64,000 nt of DNA from assembly GCA_023374025.1 (NCBI GenBank), contig SIJG01000046.1, positions 212,707-276,706 on the forward strand. Reading direction: 5' to 3'. The DNA is from Heterodera schachtii. Lineage: Eukaryota > Nematoda > Chromadorea > Rhabditida > Heteroderidae. Shown here piece after piece: positions 37,940-47,625 of the stretch. The stretch's first letter is position 1. The number at the start of each line of letters is the position of its first letter. Under the pieces are notes generated by a model that did no database searches, was not told the DNA's origin, and saw only the letters and a list, made by a program, of their open reading frames with translations. The position numbers and the translations under genes were made by a program.

Positions 37940-38335
37940 TTTTCCTACATACGATGTATGAAAATCGCTGGGTCTTTCCATGTATGTCTACGTACGATTT
38001 TTATAGAGGGAGGATCATCGTATGATGAGCTCGTCGTATGTAAAAATGTTTTAATTTGAACGCGCATACGACACATCGTACAAATAATCGTCTGCCGCAG
38101 ACGATTGAACGCGCATACGACACATCGTACAAATAATCGTCTGCCGCAGACGATTTGATATACGATGTGACGATCGCATCGTAGATGCGATGATACGATG
38201 AATTTGAACGTACATACGATTACTTGATGTGATAAATCGTATGCGGGAGACGATCTTAATTTGAACGCGCATCGGGGATATGATGAGCCATCACATCGTA
38301 TCATCGCATCGTTGATACGATGCTAATTTGAATAG
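37940..38335. repeat. Palindrome-dense CGTATGAT/ACGATG repeat block
   Basis: A 48-bp unit beginning 'gaacgcgcatacgacacatc' is repeated back to back at about 38058 and 38106; each contains the palindrome AATCGTCTGC-c-GCAGACGATT. Around it are many inverted pieces of 'atcatcgtatgatgag', 'cgatcgcatcgtagatgcga' and 'cgcatcgttgatacgatg'. Both strands have short open frames, but they are by-products of the repeat. The right edge abuts 'ctaatttgaatagg' at 38330. Confidence 0.75.
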
Positions 38336-38461
38336 GCCCCTGCTGGGCCTGGAGAGGGACGAGCAAACTCGGCTTAGCACTCGAAGCTCGAAGCACGAAG
38401 TTTTTCAAAAAGTTTTTATACCAAAAAATTTGTTTCATTGGGCGAAATTTAGTCCCATTAA

Positions 38462-38622
38462 TCCCGGCCAAATGGCCGAGACCGGGGCCGGGACTTGGAA
38501 AATAGACCGAGGCGGGACCCTAGGACCGGGACTCCCGTTTTCCGGGACTCCCGGTCCCGGTGGTTTATCCATAAAGACGGGACCGGGCCGGGAGTCCCGG
38601 CAGGGCCCCGGTCGCCTCTAGT
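38462..38622. repeat. GGGACC/CCCGG motif array
   Basis: A GC-rich cluster of 'gggactcccggtcccgg'-type units within AT-rich DNA, ending 'ccggtcgcctcta'. Similar clusters occur at about 40978-41040 and 41200-41255. The type matches the subterminal arrays of the insertion elements further right, but no matching terminal repeat or target-site duplication was found for this one. Confidence 0.5.
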
Positions 38623-38755
38623 CAAATAGGAAAAAAGTCCGACTACGGTATGTTTGATGAAAATGCGCAACTGTAGTCCAATACAGTATCCCCAACAAAT
38701 AACGACAGAACTCAGGACAGTCATACCACACAGTAATGATCACCAAAAGCAACAG

Positions 38756-40674
38756 TTAGTCATCGCCAAAGTGGAAAATGCTTCTAAAAAATGGCAAATT
38801 CCAAATGCCTTTCGGTCCGTCCTTGTAATATTGGTGCTTCGGCTTGATCTTTTTCGCAATTTTAGACATTCTTTTCATGACTTTGTTAATGGCATTCTTT
38901 GCTTCATCTTTTCCGTCCCATTTCAATTGAATTTTTAATTTTTTTCCAAATTTTTGAATTAAATTTTCGTCTAAATTCTCTTCCTTTTCTTCCATTTCAT
39001 AGGGAATATTCTTAATTAATTATTTCGATTAAACAGCGATATAAAATTTGGGACAAATTGGATAAAAATCGGAAATATACCAAAACATTTTTCAAAAAGA
39101 AGTAAAGTTTCTCAAAGATTCTAAGCTTGCTTATAATTGGCTAATTATAAGTATTAAAAATCGTTTTAGAAGAAATATTCCAAAATTGAATTTTTGAGAA
39201 AAATTTATAAACTCGAAATTTTCTATATATTTTTAACGCGCTAAATTTTTAAAATATTTCAAATAATTGGCAGATGCCTTGCCCAAATATACCTCCAATA
39301 TTGGGGCCGACCACGAATTAGCCAGCAATTCAAAATTGTTTTCATATGCTTGGTTGCATATCGGGTCGAACAAGAAGCAGGCGACCATGCTCAAGCTGTT
39401 CACCACCTCCATTAGCGTGGCATTGGCATTTCCGAAGCGAAACTGCGGCTTCACAGGCAGAAAGAGACCACTTGTGCCCGATGTTTCTTAAACGGATTGT
39501 GGTCTTTTGGAGTTTTTCGGCATTAGGTGTTTTCGGAATCTCTCTAATTAGTTTAAAAAAGCCAAAAATGAAAGATAATGCTTCTCCATCAATCCCGAAG
39601 CCCTTAAGAAAATGTTGCCCGAGAGTTGGTCTCGAGCCGACTTTAGAAAACTAATTAGTTTATCCAAAATTTGAATTGAGACATTAAAAGTTTTAGTATG
39701 GAGAAAAGAAAAGACATCAATTGTTCGTCATTTGAGTTCACCTAGAAAATGCCAGTTTTATGCTGCGAACAACAATAATACTGAATGCTTTTTAGGTAAT
39801 TTAATCTTAAAGCCTTGCTCTCTAGTCTCGGGCAATTTCATCTCGAGCAGTACAACCCCTCGGGCCTTGGAGCTTTCTCTGACCTTGGTGATACACTCGT
39901 AGGAAATATTCGTACAAAACAAGCGCCTGTCTGCGATATTTTCTGCAAATTTCTCCATCCTCTTTTCTGAGTTCGACACAATGCCAATGCTCTTTCATCA
40001 AAAACAAAACGCCAAGGTGAGCTTCAAAATCGTAAGAATTTTCAGAGACAGGGGTACGGTAGATTTCGTCCAATACTTCCTTATTCCATTCGTTATGATA
40101 TTTTGGCATATGTGGCAAACTCATTACAAAAGTGACGAATTCGTCATCGCTTTTCAACTGATCAAAGGGAATTTTTTAAATTAAATTAAGTAGTTTAAAT
40201 AAAATTAATTGGTCCATTTCAACAATCAATTTTGTTGTTTGTCTACAAATTACTCAAAAAAGGATTTATTCTCGTTTTAGTTTAAAAAAAAATAATTAAA
40301 AACGAACCGCTGCCTTTACAACATTTGGAATGGCAAATGTAAAATGAAGGGAAATCAAAGCGAAAATTTTATAAATAAAATAATAATTCATTGAAATATT
40401 ATGGCAAATGAAATAAAAATGAATGACGAGAAATGTTTAATTGAGAAAAAGCATTTCATTTTGAATGATGGCAATCAAAAAATCAATGAATATGCCAATT
40501 TCCGATTTTGCTTTGTGTATTGTGAAAGTGCCAAACAAGCAATGTAGGGTGGAAAAATCTGTCATTTACATCAGTTTCATGATGTGCGGCAGAGAAGCAA
40601 AATAAAAAATAGGTAAATGTCAGAAACCTGAGTATCAAATTCAGAAAACTGACATCAATGCGCCAGAAAAGCAT
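38756..40674 (-). CDS. Secreted protein candidate of unknown family (copy 1)
   Basis: Not recognised. Proposed minus-strand exons: 40674-40570, 40157-40013, 39966 to about 39829, 39486 to about 39244, and 39010-38756. Exon 1 (35 codons) is a strong signal-peptide candidate with the core LILRFLTFTYFLFCFSAA. Exon 2 (LKSDDEFVTFVMSLPHMP...) and exon 3 (EKRMEKFAENIADRR...) are open in different frames and join in phase if a 46-nt GC-AG intron (gcgttttg...ctcag) is removed. Exon 3 frame choice is supported by mainly synonymous differences from the duplicate at 44.3 kb. Exon 4 contains NANATLMEVVNSLSMVACFL; exon 5 is Lys-rich and ends IFHFGDD-stop. The exon 3/4 and 4/5 junctions are not certain. A signal peptide plus lineage-specific sequence makes an effector possible, but function is unknown. 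Confidence 0.5.
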
Positions 40675-42115
40675 AAAAATTCAAAATTTAGTAATTATTT
40701 GAGCTTTTCCATACTTTTTACTTGTAAAACATCTTTTTAAGCATTGTTCTTTAAATAATAATTATTTAATCAGCAAATAAAACGAAATTGATGAAATTAA
40801 AAAAGAAAAAAAGAAAAAGATAAAAATGTTCTGATATTCATGAAACAATGTGTTCAGTATCATCAAAAATGTTCAAATGGTTCAATGACCCGCAGCAAAT
40901 GATTGCAGAAATTGTTTTTTTCCATCCTAAAACATGAATGGATATTACGAAATACAATGAATTGTTTAAATAGAATAGACCGGGACGGGCCGGGAATTTC
41001 CAGGTCCCGGTTTTGGAAAAGCCCAGTTCCCGGTCCCATTCAGCAGGTAGGGTAACCGAGAACCAACCGGAAATACAAGCAGTGGAAAGAATGGGAGTCT
41101 GATTTGAATGAAAAATTGTGAATGAAATTGGGTAAAGAAAAATTTATTGAAAGATTCAAACAACTAAATATTAATATTTTTAAAATTTTTATTGGGAAAA
41201 TTCCCGGTTCGTTTCGGTTCCCGTCCCGGACGAAATCGAGGTTCCCATCACTGTCCCAGCTTCTCAGGTCCTGGCAAATTCCAGTCCATGTTTTGTCCAA
41301 AATTTCCGCTTTACTCTAATTCAAAATCAGGGCTTTCGGAAAATAACATCTTACTGAATGATAAAGTGAAGTTAAGCTCCTACGAGGGGTTTAGATTGTT
41401 GAATCGTTTCGGAATATTGAACATTGAATTTCAAAAAAAGGAGTTACCTCATACAGTATATTTAAAAAATACTGTCGCTAAGTGATTTTACTTTTTTTGT
41501 GTTAAATTTTGGTTATTTTTTTGATTAATTTTATTATCTTTTTTTATCCTTGAATTTATCATTTTTACGACAAAAACCATTCCATCCTTAATTTTTTAAA
41601 AGCGATTATTTGGAAGCTGATAGAATGAGAACCTTAATTTTTATATTGAATGATACAAAGAATATGTATTGAGAAAAATGACTATTTTTAGCAGGAATTT
41701 GGCTTAATATGTGTTGGGACTGATTTATTGTGAAAAGCACACGCAATAAATTTGTAATTGAGAATTTATCTCGAATACAATGGAAATGTGTGCCCCAATT
41801 TGATTGTCACATGACCTGGGGGCGCAAATGGCCGAGGCGCAAATGTCTGCACACGATTTCATTGATGGTTTTTGTGCATATTTTTCTGTTTTCCTTGTCA
41901 TTTCAATTCAAACTAATTAATGAATAAATCGTTTCCTGATCAGCTTTTTGTCCATTTTATGCTTTTGCGTCAACAAATTTACGTGCTTATACATTTGCTT
42001 GAGCAGCGGTTTTATTAGGTTACAACAAATTTAAAAATTTATTATTTTTGCTATAAAACATTTTTGGCATAACATTTCATTGAATATTATATATTTTTTC
42101 CTTAATTTTAGAGTG
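40675..42115. other. Mostly gene-free; possible orphan terminal exon
   Basis: At 41331-41485 (+) a stretch following a 'caaaatcag' acceptor is open to a stop (GLSENNILLNDKVKLSSYEG... ending KNTVAK), with coding-like composition. No upstream exon could be joined to it, so it may be a gene relic. CCGGGAC-type arrays lie at 40978-41040 and 41200-41255. The remainder is AT-rich. Confidence 0.35.
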
Positions 42116-42123
42116 TTCATATC

Positions 42124-42858
42124 GGTTCCCGGTGATTTCGTCAGTGAGTGATTGCGTCAGTGAAAATTAATTATTAAAAAAGCGTACACCTAGCTAAAAA
42201 AATTCAAAAATTCGAGTCATAAGTACAGGCTTGTAAATATTTAAACGAGTCACGATTTGCTTCTCAAATTTTGCCCTGCCGAATCCATTTTGATTTGCGT
42301 TTTTCACGTGCCCATTTTCCGTCAGCTGGGCTACGCGAGAATCAGCACTCGAAAAGGTAAAGGTCGCTTCCATAGTGATCGCCAGACGCCTATGATTCGA
42401 CTTGGAGACAAAAAATGATTGGAGAATCAACATACTCAAAATGCAGAAATACAAAATTATTAGTAAGTAAACAGGGATGGAGCGAAGACGGAAAGCTCAT
42501 GCGGTCGCGCATAGCGGATTCAAATTGCTGCGTCGTGCTCCACCCCTGGTAAGAAATTTAAAAGAGAAATTCCGAGGTTATGCAGAATGAATGGCTGGCG
42601 AACAAGAAATAAACATACAGGATTATAAAATTAGCAAAACGAGGCACAAATACAAAATATTTTATGATATGTAAATGACCGGCACATAAATCGGTTGACA
42701 ATCGAGCAAATAATTTTACTTTGAATTTAAATATCGAATGAAATTTAATTTATCAAAAATTAAATGTTTTCATAAAAAATGATTATTATCACTGACGAAA
42801 TCCCTTACTAACGAAATCACTGCTGACGAAATCACTTCTGACGAAATCACATGTTACC
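42124..42858. mobile_element. Non-autonomous DNA element with TGATTTCGTCAG arrays
   Basis: Flanked by the 8-bp duplication TTCATATC (42116-42123 and 42859-42866). The ends are inverted: GGTtcccgGTGATTTCGTCAG on the left and the inverse of GGTaacatGTGATTTCGTCAG on the right. The right end carries four, the left end two, tandem copies of a unit near 'tgatttcgtcag'. The interior has an 86-codon minus-strand frame (42454-42194) with no recognised homology. A smaller element is nested at 42472-42548. The insertion interrupts a minus-strand open stretch (43037-42867) of unknown nature. Confidence 0.8.
42472..42548. mobile_element. 77-bp hAT-type mini-element nested in the larger element
   Basis: Terminal repeats CAGGGATGGAGC and the inverse of CAGGGGTGGAGCAC bracket only 77 bp that contain 'gcggtcgcgcatagcgg'. 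CAGGG(G/A)TGG tips are typical of hAT elements. Flanks 'gtaagtaaa' and 'gtaagaaat' could be a decayed duplication. A related tip, 'caggggtggggcgcgcatgg', occurs at about 60980. Confidence 0.6.
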
Positions 42859-43009
42859 TTCATATCGACCCTTTTTTGAATTTCAAACTCAAATTCAGGC
42901 ACAGTCAAAACTTTTTCTTTTGTATTGCTTGGAGGAAAGTACCTTCTCGACTTTGCTGACAAATGAGCTGCGCGGACCAGGCTATTTTCGTAGTCTGAGC
43001 ACATGTTTT

Positions 43010-43640
43010 TTGGCACCGTGGTGAGCCGAAGTGTCAAAAGTATGGGTGTGGCGAAGTGTCAAAAGTATGGGTGAGGGTGACCAGAAGAGGCGGGTCATTT
43101 CAGTAGGGAATAAATTAATTTAATTAGTTAATATATAATTATTTTATTTATAATTGAATACCAATCTATAAAATTATATTTGGCTCTATTTAAGTTTACA
43201 CGACCACAAAAAAAGACACAACCATGTAATATTTTGATTAATTTAAGGCACCGTAACTTTTTCAAGAAGCTTCCTAAATTCTTGATATCATTTGATAGCC
43301 CTAAGTGTCCTTTATTTGCCTTTAAGATTTACATTTTTGACCTTTTCATGACTTTTTTCGCTTTAAGGCAAAATTTGCTTTTTAGGCAAAAAAAAAAATC
43401 CGGAAATAAGTAATCTATGAGATCGAGAAAAAATTTACGCCAAAAAGCATTATATGCTTTTGATTAGCATTGTGCTAGCGAAACTTATAAAAAATGAGAC
43501 TTTTTGAGAAATTAACTTATTTTTTGACCAGTTTTTCTTCATTTTTTGGCACATATTTTGGCCTTTTTTGGGGTTTTTTGGCACATATATATATATGTAC
43601 ATATTTGGCATTTTTTAGCACATATAAATCCGTTCCCTGC
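43010..43640. other. Gene-free stretch with GTGTCAAAAGTATGGGTG duplication
   Basis: Two copies of a 25-bp unit ('gaagtgtcaaaagtatgggtg') lie at about 43027-43075, followed by 'agggtgacc'. The remaining sequence to 43640 is AT-rich, with a short 'atatatatatgtacatat' run at 43585. No supported gene. Confidence 0.4.
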
Positions 43641-45660
43641 TTATTAATTGGCTAATTATAAGTATTAAAAATCGTTTTAGAAGAAATATTCCAAAATTGA
43701 ATTTTTGAGAAAAATTTATAAACTCGAAATTTTCTATATATTTTACACAAAAGTTTTTGATTGATTAAGCGCTAAATTTTTAAAATATTTCAAATAATTG
43801 GCAGATGCCTTGCACAAATATACCTCCAATATTGGGGCCGACCATGAATTAGTCAGCAATTCAAAATTGTTTTCATATGCTTGGTTACATATCGGATCGA
43901 ACAAAAAGCAGGCGACCATGCTCAAGCTGTTCACCACCTCCATTAGCGTGGCATTGGCATTTACGAAGCGAAACTGCGGCTTCACAGGCAGAAAGAGTCC
44001 ACTTGTGCCCGATGTTTCTTAAACGGATTGTGGTCTTTTGGAGTTTTTCGCATTAGATGTTCTCGGAAATCTCTCTAATAAATTTTAAAAAAGCCATATA
44101 ATGAATGGTCAAGCTTCTCCATCAATCCCAATACTTTTAACCAATGCTACCCGAGAGTCGGTCTCGAGCCAACTTTAGAAAACTAATTAGTATATCCAAA
44201 ATTTTAATTGTGACTTAAAAAGCTTTTAGCGTGGAGCAAAGAAAATACATTAGTTCGGCATATAACTTCACCTAGAAAATAGCAATTTTATTCTGCCTGT
44301 GAACAATAGAAAAATGAAGATTTTTAGGTAATTTAATCTTAGGGGCTTGCTCTCGAGTCTCGGGCAATTTCATCTCGAGCAGAATTACACCTCGGGCTTT
44401 GGAGCTTTCTCTGACCTTGGTGATACACTCGTAGGAAATATTCGTACAAAACAAGCGCCTGTCTGCGATATTTTCTGCAAATTTCTCCATCCTCTTTTCT
44501 GAGTTCGACACAATGCCAATGCTCTTTCATCAAAAACAAAACGCCAAAGTGAGCTTCAAAATCGTAAGAATTTTCAGAGACAGGGGTACGGTAGATTTCG
44601 TCCAATACTTCCTTATTCCATTCGTTATGATATTTTGGCATACGTGGCAGACTCATTACAAAAGTGACGAATTCGTCATCACTTTTCAACTTATCAAAGG
44701 GAATTTAAAGAAAAATTAATTGGTACATTCCAAATTAATTTGTTGTGGTGACCGATTATTACGTCACTGATTGTTTCGTCACTGTTCATTTCGTCACCGA
44801 GAATTTTTTTTTTAAAGTTTGGTTCTTTATAAAAAACATTAATTGATTGTTAAGATTATTTTCTCGCCACTCCCGAATTCTTAAGTTACCGTATTATTCT
44901 CAAAATGGACCAATTTGGTTCGGTTCACTAACTCCAACAGCAGAAGGGGGACAATTTCATTCAACTTTTGTTAAAAGCATGCTAAAAGTCCAGCGGTGGT
45001 AACATATTTCGTTTGCTGATTATGAAAATGCGCCAGTAAATGGTATTAGAGGAAAAGGCCTTAAGCGTAAATCCCTATTTCCGTAGGCTTTTCGGCCAAA
45101 AGTCAAAAAAAAATTTTAATCCCAAAAAAATTTCGAAAAAAGGGCGACCGACTACCATCGGTATTCTTAACCATAATTAATTTTTAAAAGAATTTTAAAC
45201 CTATTTAATTGAAGTTTATTTAATATCTTAAAATTATTTCTCAGTGATGAAAATCTGTGACGAAACGATATAAAGGTACCTTTGTTGTTCGTCTAATTAA
45301 CCAAAAAAGGATTTCTTCTCGTTTTAGTTTAAAAATATTAATTAAAAACTAACCGCTGCCTTTACAACATTTGGAATGGCAAATGTAAAATGAAGGCCAA
45401 TCAAAGTGAAAATTTTATAAATAAAATAATAATTCATTGAAATATTATGGCAAATGAAATAAAAATGAATGACGAGAAATGTTTAATGAGGAAAAGCATT
45501 TCATTGTGAAGGATGGCAATCAAAAAATCAATGAATATGCCAATTTCCGATTTTGCTATGTACATATTTTGTGAAAATGCCAAACAAGCAGTGAAGAGTG
45601 GAATAAACCTGTCATTTACATCAGTTTCATGACGTGCGGCAGAGAAGCGAAATAAAAAGT
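43640..45660 (-). pseudogene. Partial duplicate of the 38.8-40.7 kb secreted gene
   Basis: About 1.5 kb of copy 1 (39125-40660) is repeated at 43640-45680 with roughly 90-95% identity. Matching parts are exon 4 (about 44017-43760), exons 2-3 (44689 to about 44345) and the second half of exon 1 (about 45655-45605, FTYFLFRFSAARHETD). The ATG half of exon 1 falls outside the duplicated block, and exon 5 is also outside it, so the copy lacks both a start and the terminal exon. The remaining frames have no stops. A 534-bp element (44747-45280) sits in the intron between exons 1 and 2. It is probably a pseudogene, unless it captured a new first exon. Confidence 0.7.
44747..45280. mobile_element. 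Non-autonomous DNA element with a proven empty site
   Basis: Flanked by TTTGTTGT at 44739-44746 and 45281-45288. The paralogous copy has the same flanks with a single TTTGTTGT at 40231-40238 and no insert, which shows directly that these 534 bp were inserted. The ends are GGTGACCgattattACGTCAC on the left and the inverse of GGTACCtttatatcgTTTCGTCAC on the right. TTTCGTCAC units near both ends relate it to the element at 42124-42858. No coding capacity. Confidence 0.88.
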
Positions 45661-45839
45661 AGGTAAATGACAGTGTGCTATGTTTAGGTGAGCTAATAGA
45701 GAACAGTTAGGGCTATCTAACGTAAAGGTTGGGCAAAATGGCGGACCTGGGAGGGAATCGAATCGCTTTAAATATATGTATGTTATAATTTTTTAAGCGC
45801 CATGAAAAACTATGGAAATTGGGTTTTGAAATAATTTTT

Positions 45840-46005
45840 GGATCAGTTGACGAATCGTCGCTTTTTGGCTGGGTTGACGAATGGTCGAGTTGACGAATCG
45901 TTGAATTGAGTCTTTTGACTGAGTTGACGAAAATTTTTCAACAAAATCTGTTAACAAATTGCACTCAAATTTTCTCCGGCGGCGCCTATCGGCACCGTAG
46001 GACCC
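45840..46005. repeat. GTTGACGAATCGTC array and GC palindrome copy
   Basis: Four copies of 'gagttgacgaat(c/g)gtc' lie at about 45846-45930. They are followed directly by a palindrome-family fragment at 45935-46010 (palindrome at about 45977-46002, with 'gtag' in place of the final 'gccg'). No inverted partner array was found. Confidence 0.55.
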
Positions 46006-46170
46006 CCACCCCCCAAAGTTTCCAAAAGTTTCTTGGAAAAATGCGCCGCAAAAACTATGTTATTATTTTTTCTCATTCTTTTGTTTTTGTTATTGCCACC
46101 GAAACGACCCTGGCGCCGAAACCTCAGCACCGATCGCCGGGCCAAACTATCTTCGCTGAAACGGCCCGTT

Positions 46171-46533
46171 CAAGGGCGTAGGCAGGGGGGGGGGTTGAGG
46201 GGCTAAAGCCCCCCCCCCCCCACCCGAAACCCAAAAAGTAAAAAATTTTCAATAAATTTTTTTGAAATTTTAAGCAATTTTTTTTAACAACATTGCATTA
46301 AAATACTCAAAAATTTTCCTGGCGGCGCCTATCGGCACCGCCGGACCCCATTTTACCATATTTTTGAAAAATGGAGGCCAAAATGGCAAAAAAGATTAAT
46401 TTTTTGGCGAAAAACGGCGAAAAATTTTGTAAAATACACCCCATAATTCGGGATTTCAAAAAACCAAAAATACACCCCTAAAAAGACTTCAGCCCCCCCC
46501 CCCCCCAAAGCCAAGGGTCTGGCTACGCCCTTG
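46171..46533. mobile_element. Complete hAT-type MITE carrying the GC palindrome
   Basis: 363 bp. The left end CAAGGGCGTAGgCAGG and the right end, inverse of CAAGGGCGTAGCCAGA, are terminal inverted repeats of a kind known from animal hAT MITEs. The flanks GGCCCGTt and GGCCCGTc give a 7-8 bp target duplication. Inside are G- and C-runs next to both ends and the palindrome at about 46319-46345. This is the reference copy for the fragments at 1, 3003, 8238, 23880, 45935, 48198, 60650 and 63075. Confidence 0.82.
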
Positions 46534-46554
46534 GGCCCGTCCCATGTTTTTCAT

Positions 46555-46745
46555 ACATAATAAAAGAAACAAAAAACAGAACACCACCGAAATTGAAAGT
46601 TTTCAACAAATTAAAATACAAAAAAAAACAGCTACAATTTATCAAAGTTCACTCAATTTTCTTCCTTTTCAAGTTCAACGTCCACTGTGAACAACAGTTC
46701 CACGCGTTGTTAGGCATTTCTCCCTAAAAAAGCTCCTGAGTGTCT
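46555..46745 (-). repeat. Copy of the 3' end of the gene at 50.2-51.8 kb
   Basis: Similar to 50118-50240, which covers the last codons and 3' flank of the unidentified gene on the minus strand. Shared pieces include 'cagaacacca', 'attgaaagtttt' and 'actgtgaacaacagt..cacg.gttgttaggcattt'. The preceding coding sequence is not conserved, so this is a relic. Confidence 0.5.
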
Positions 46746-47047
46746 TGACCTTTGGAAATGTAATTTTTGTTCTGCAAATCAAATTTCGATTGGAAGGAAA
46801 GTTTCGTGTTTCGTATTGGAATGTTTCGTTTCTGAAACCACTTGGTTGGATTGACCTGAAGTTTTTTGCGCTCTCATACCAAAATTTGGAAAATTTCTTT
46901 CGAAACGTTGTACGTAATTTTGGTTTTGAAACTGGACAGTACGGTCAGCTGTGGGCCGGGTTGTTTAAATTGAACAGGAATTCCGACTGATTCGTTACTT
47001 TCCCGGCTTTTTTTCATCCTCAATAAGACTCAAACGATTAGCCATCA

Positions 47048-47392
47048 TCAAAAGCTCATCAAGTTCGGTTTGTTCTGGTCTGGCACTCCAAAAATCTGGC
47101 CAAATTCATATCTTTTATGTTTGAAATGAAATGCTTTTTTGACAATTTTCGTCCAGACCAATGTATGAGTATTAACCAACCTTTGGATTCGATCACCAAA
47201 CTTTATAATGTCTTTATTCGGTTTCCTTTTACCATTCTTCGTCAGTTCAGAAAACGCGTTGGGCTCCTTGTAGTCAGTCTCTCGAAAAATGGACATTATC
47301 TGTTTTAAACTCCAAAATTTGCTTTTTTCAAATTTGTTAAGCGCAATATGATACGCCTTCAAAGCTTTTCCTTTCAACTTTGTCTGTAGCAA
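47048..47392 (-). pseudogene. Possible retrotransposon gag-like fragment
   Basis: A 114-codon frame with a coding-like composition. LQTKLKGKALKAYHIALNKF followed about 60 residues later by IIKFGDRIQRLVN recalls the capsid region of Ty3-type gag proteins. No pol, LTR or zinc knuckle is next to it, and there is no ATG at a sensible position. The assignment is weak; an orphan host exon is the alternative. Confidence 0.3.
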
Positions 47393-47625
47393 CTCTTTTT
47401 CCAGTTTTAATTTTGAAAAAAATTGCTATGATATGGCTAACAAACAACAAAAAATATATTAAATAAAATAATAAATTTATATACATAATACATGCTGGTT
47501 TTTATTGGCAGATTTATAAAACGCACATACCCATTTTGGCCATTTAAAACGTGCCAGCACGAATCTGACCTCAGTTCGGGTCTGAGATTCGGAATCGGTG
47601 AGAAATGGAAGCGTTTCGTTCGTAA

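Noticed and set aside
37945..38304. Minus-strand frames in the CGTATGAT block
   Set aside because: Periodic peptides produced by the DNA repeat itself.
37940..38335. CRISPR-like array
   Set aside because: Only two direct repeats without regular spacers, in a eukaryotic genome.
38458..38724. Pro/Gly-rich frames at 38.3-38.7 kb
   Set aside because: Translation of the CCGGGAC motif array on both strands.
40978..41255. A complete element bounded by CCGGGAC arrays
   Set aside because: No matching terminal inverted repeat and no 8-bp duplication could be found; recorded only as arrays.
42194..42454. 86-codon minus-strand frame with a hydrophobic start
   Set aside because: Lies inside the 42124-42858 insertion element and includes the boundary of a nested mini-element; not a host secreted protein.
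46745..46990. 81-codon plus-strand frame
   Set aside because: No homology and no gene context; composition could pass for coding, but nothing supports it.
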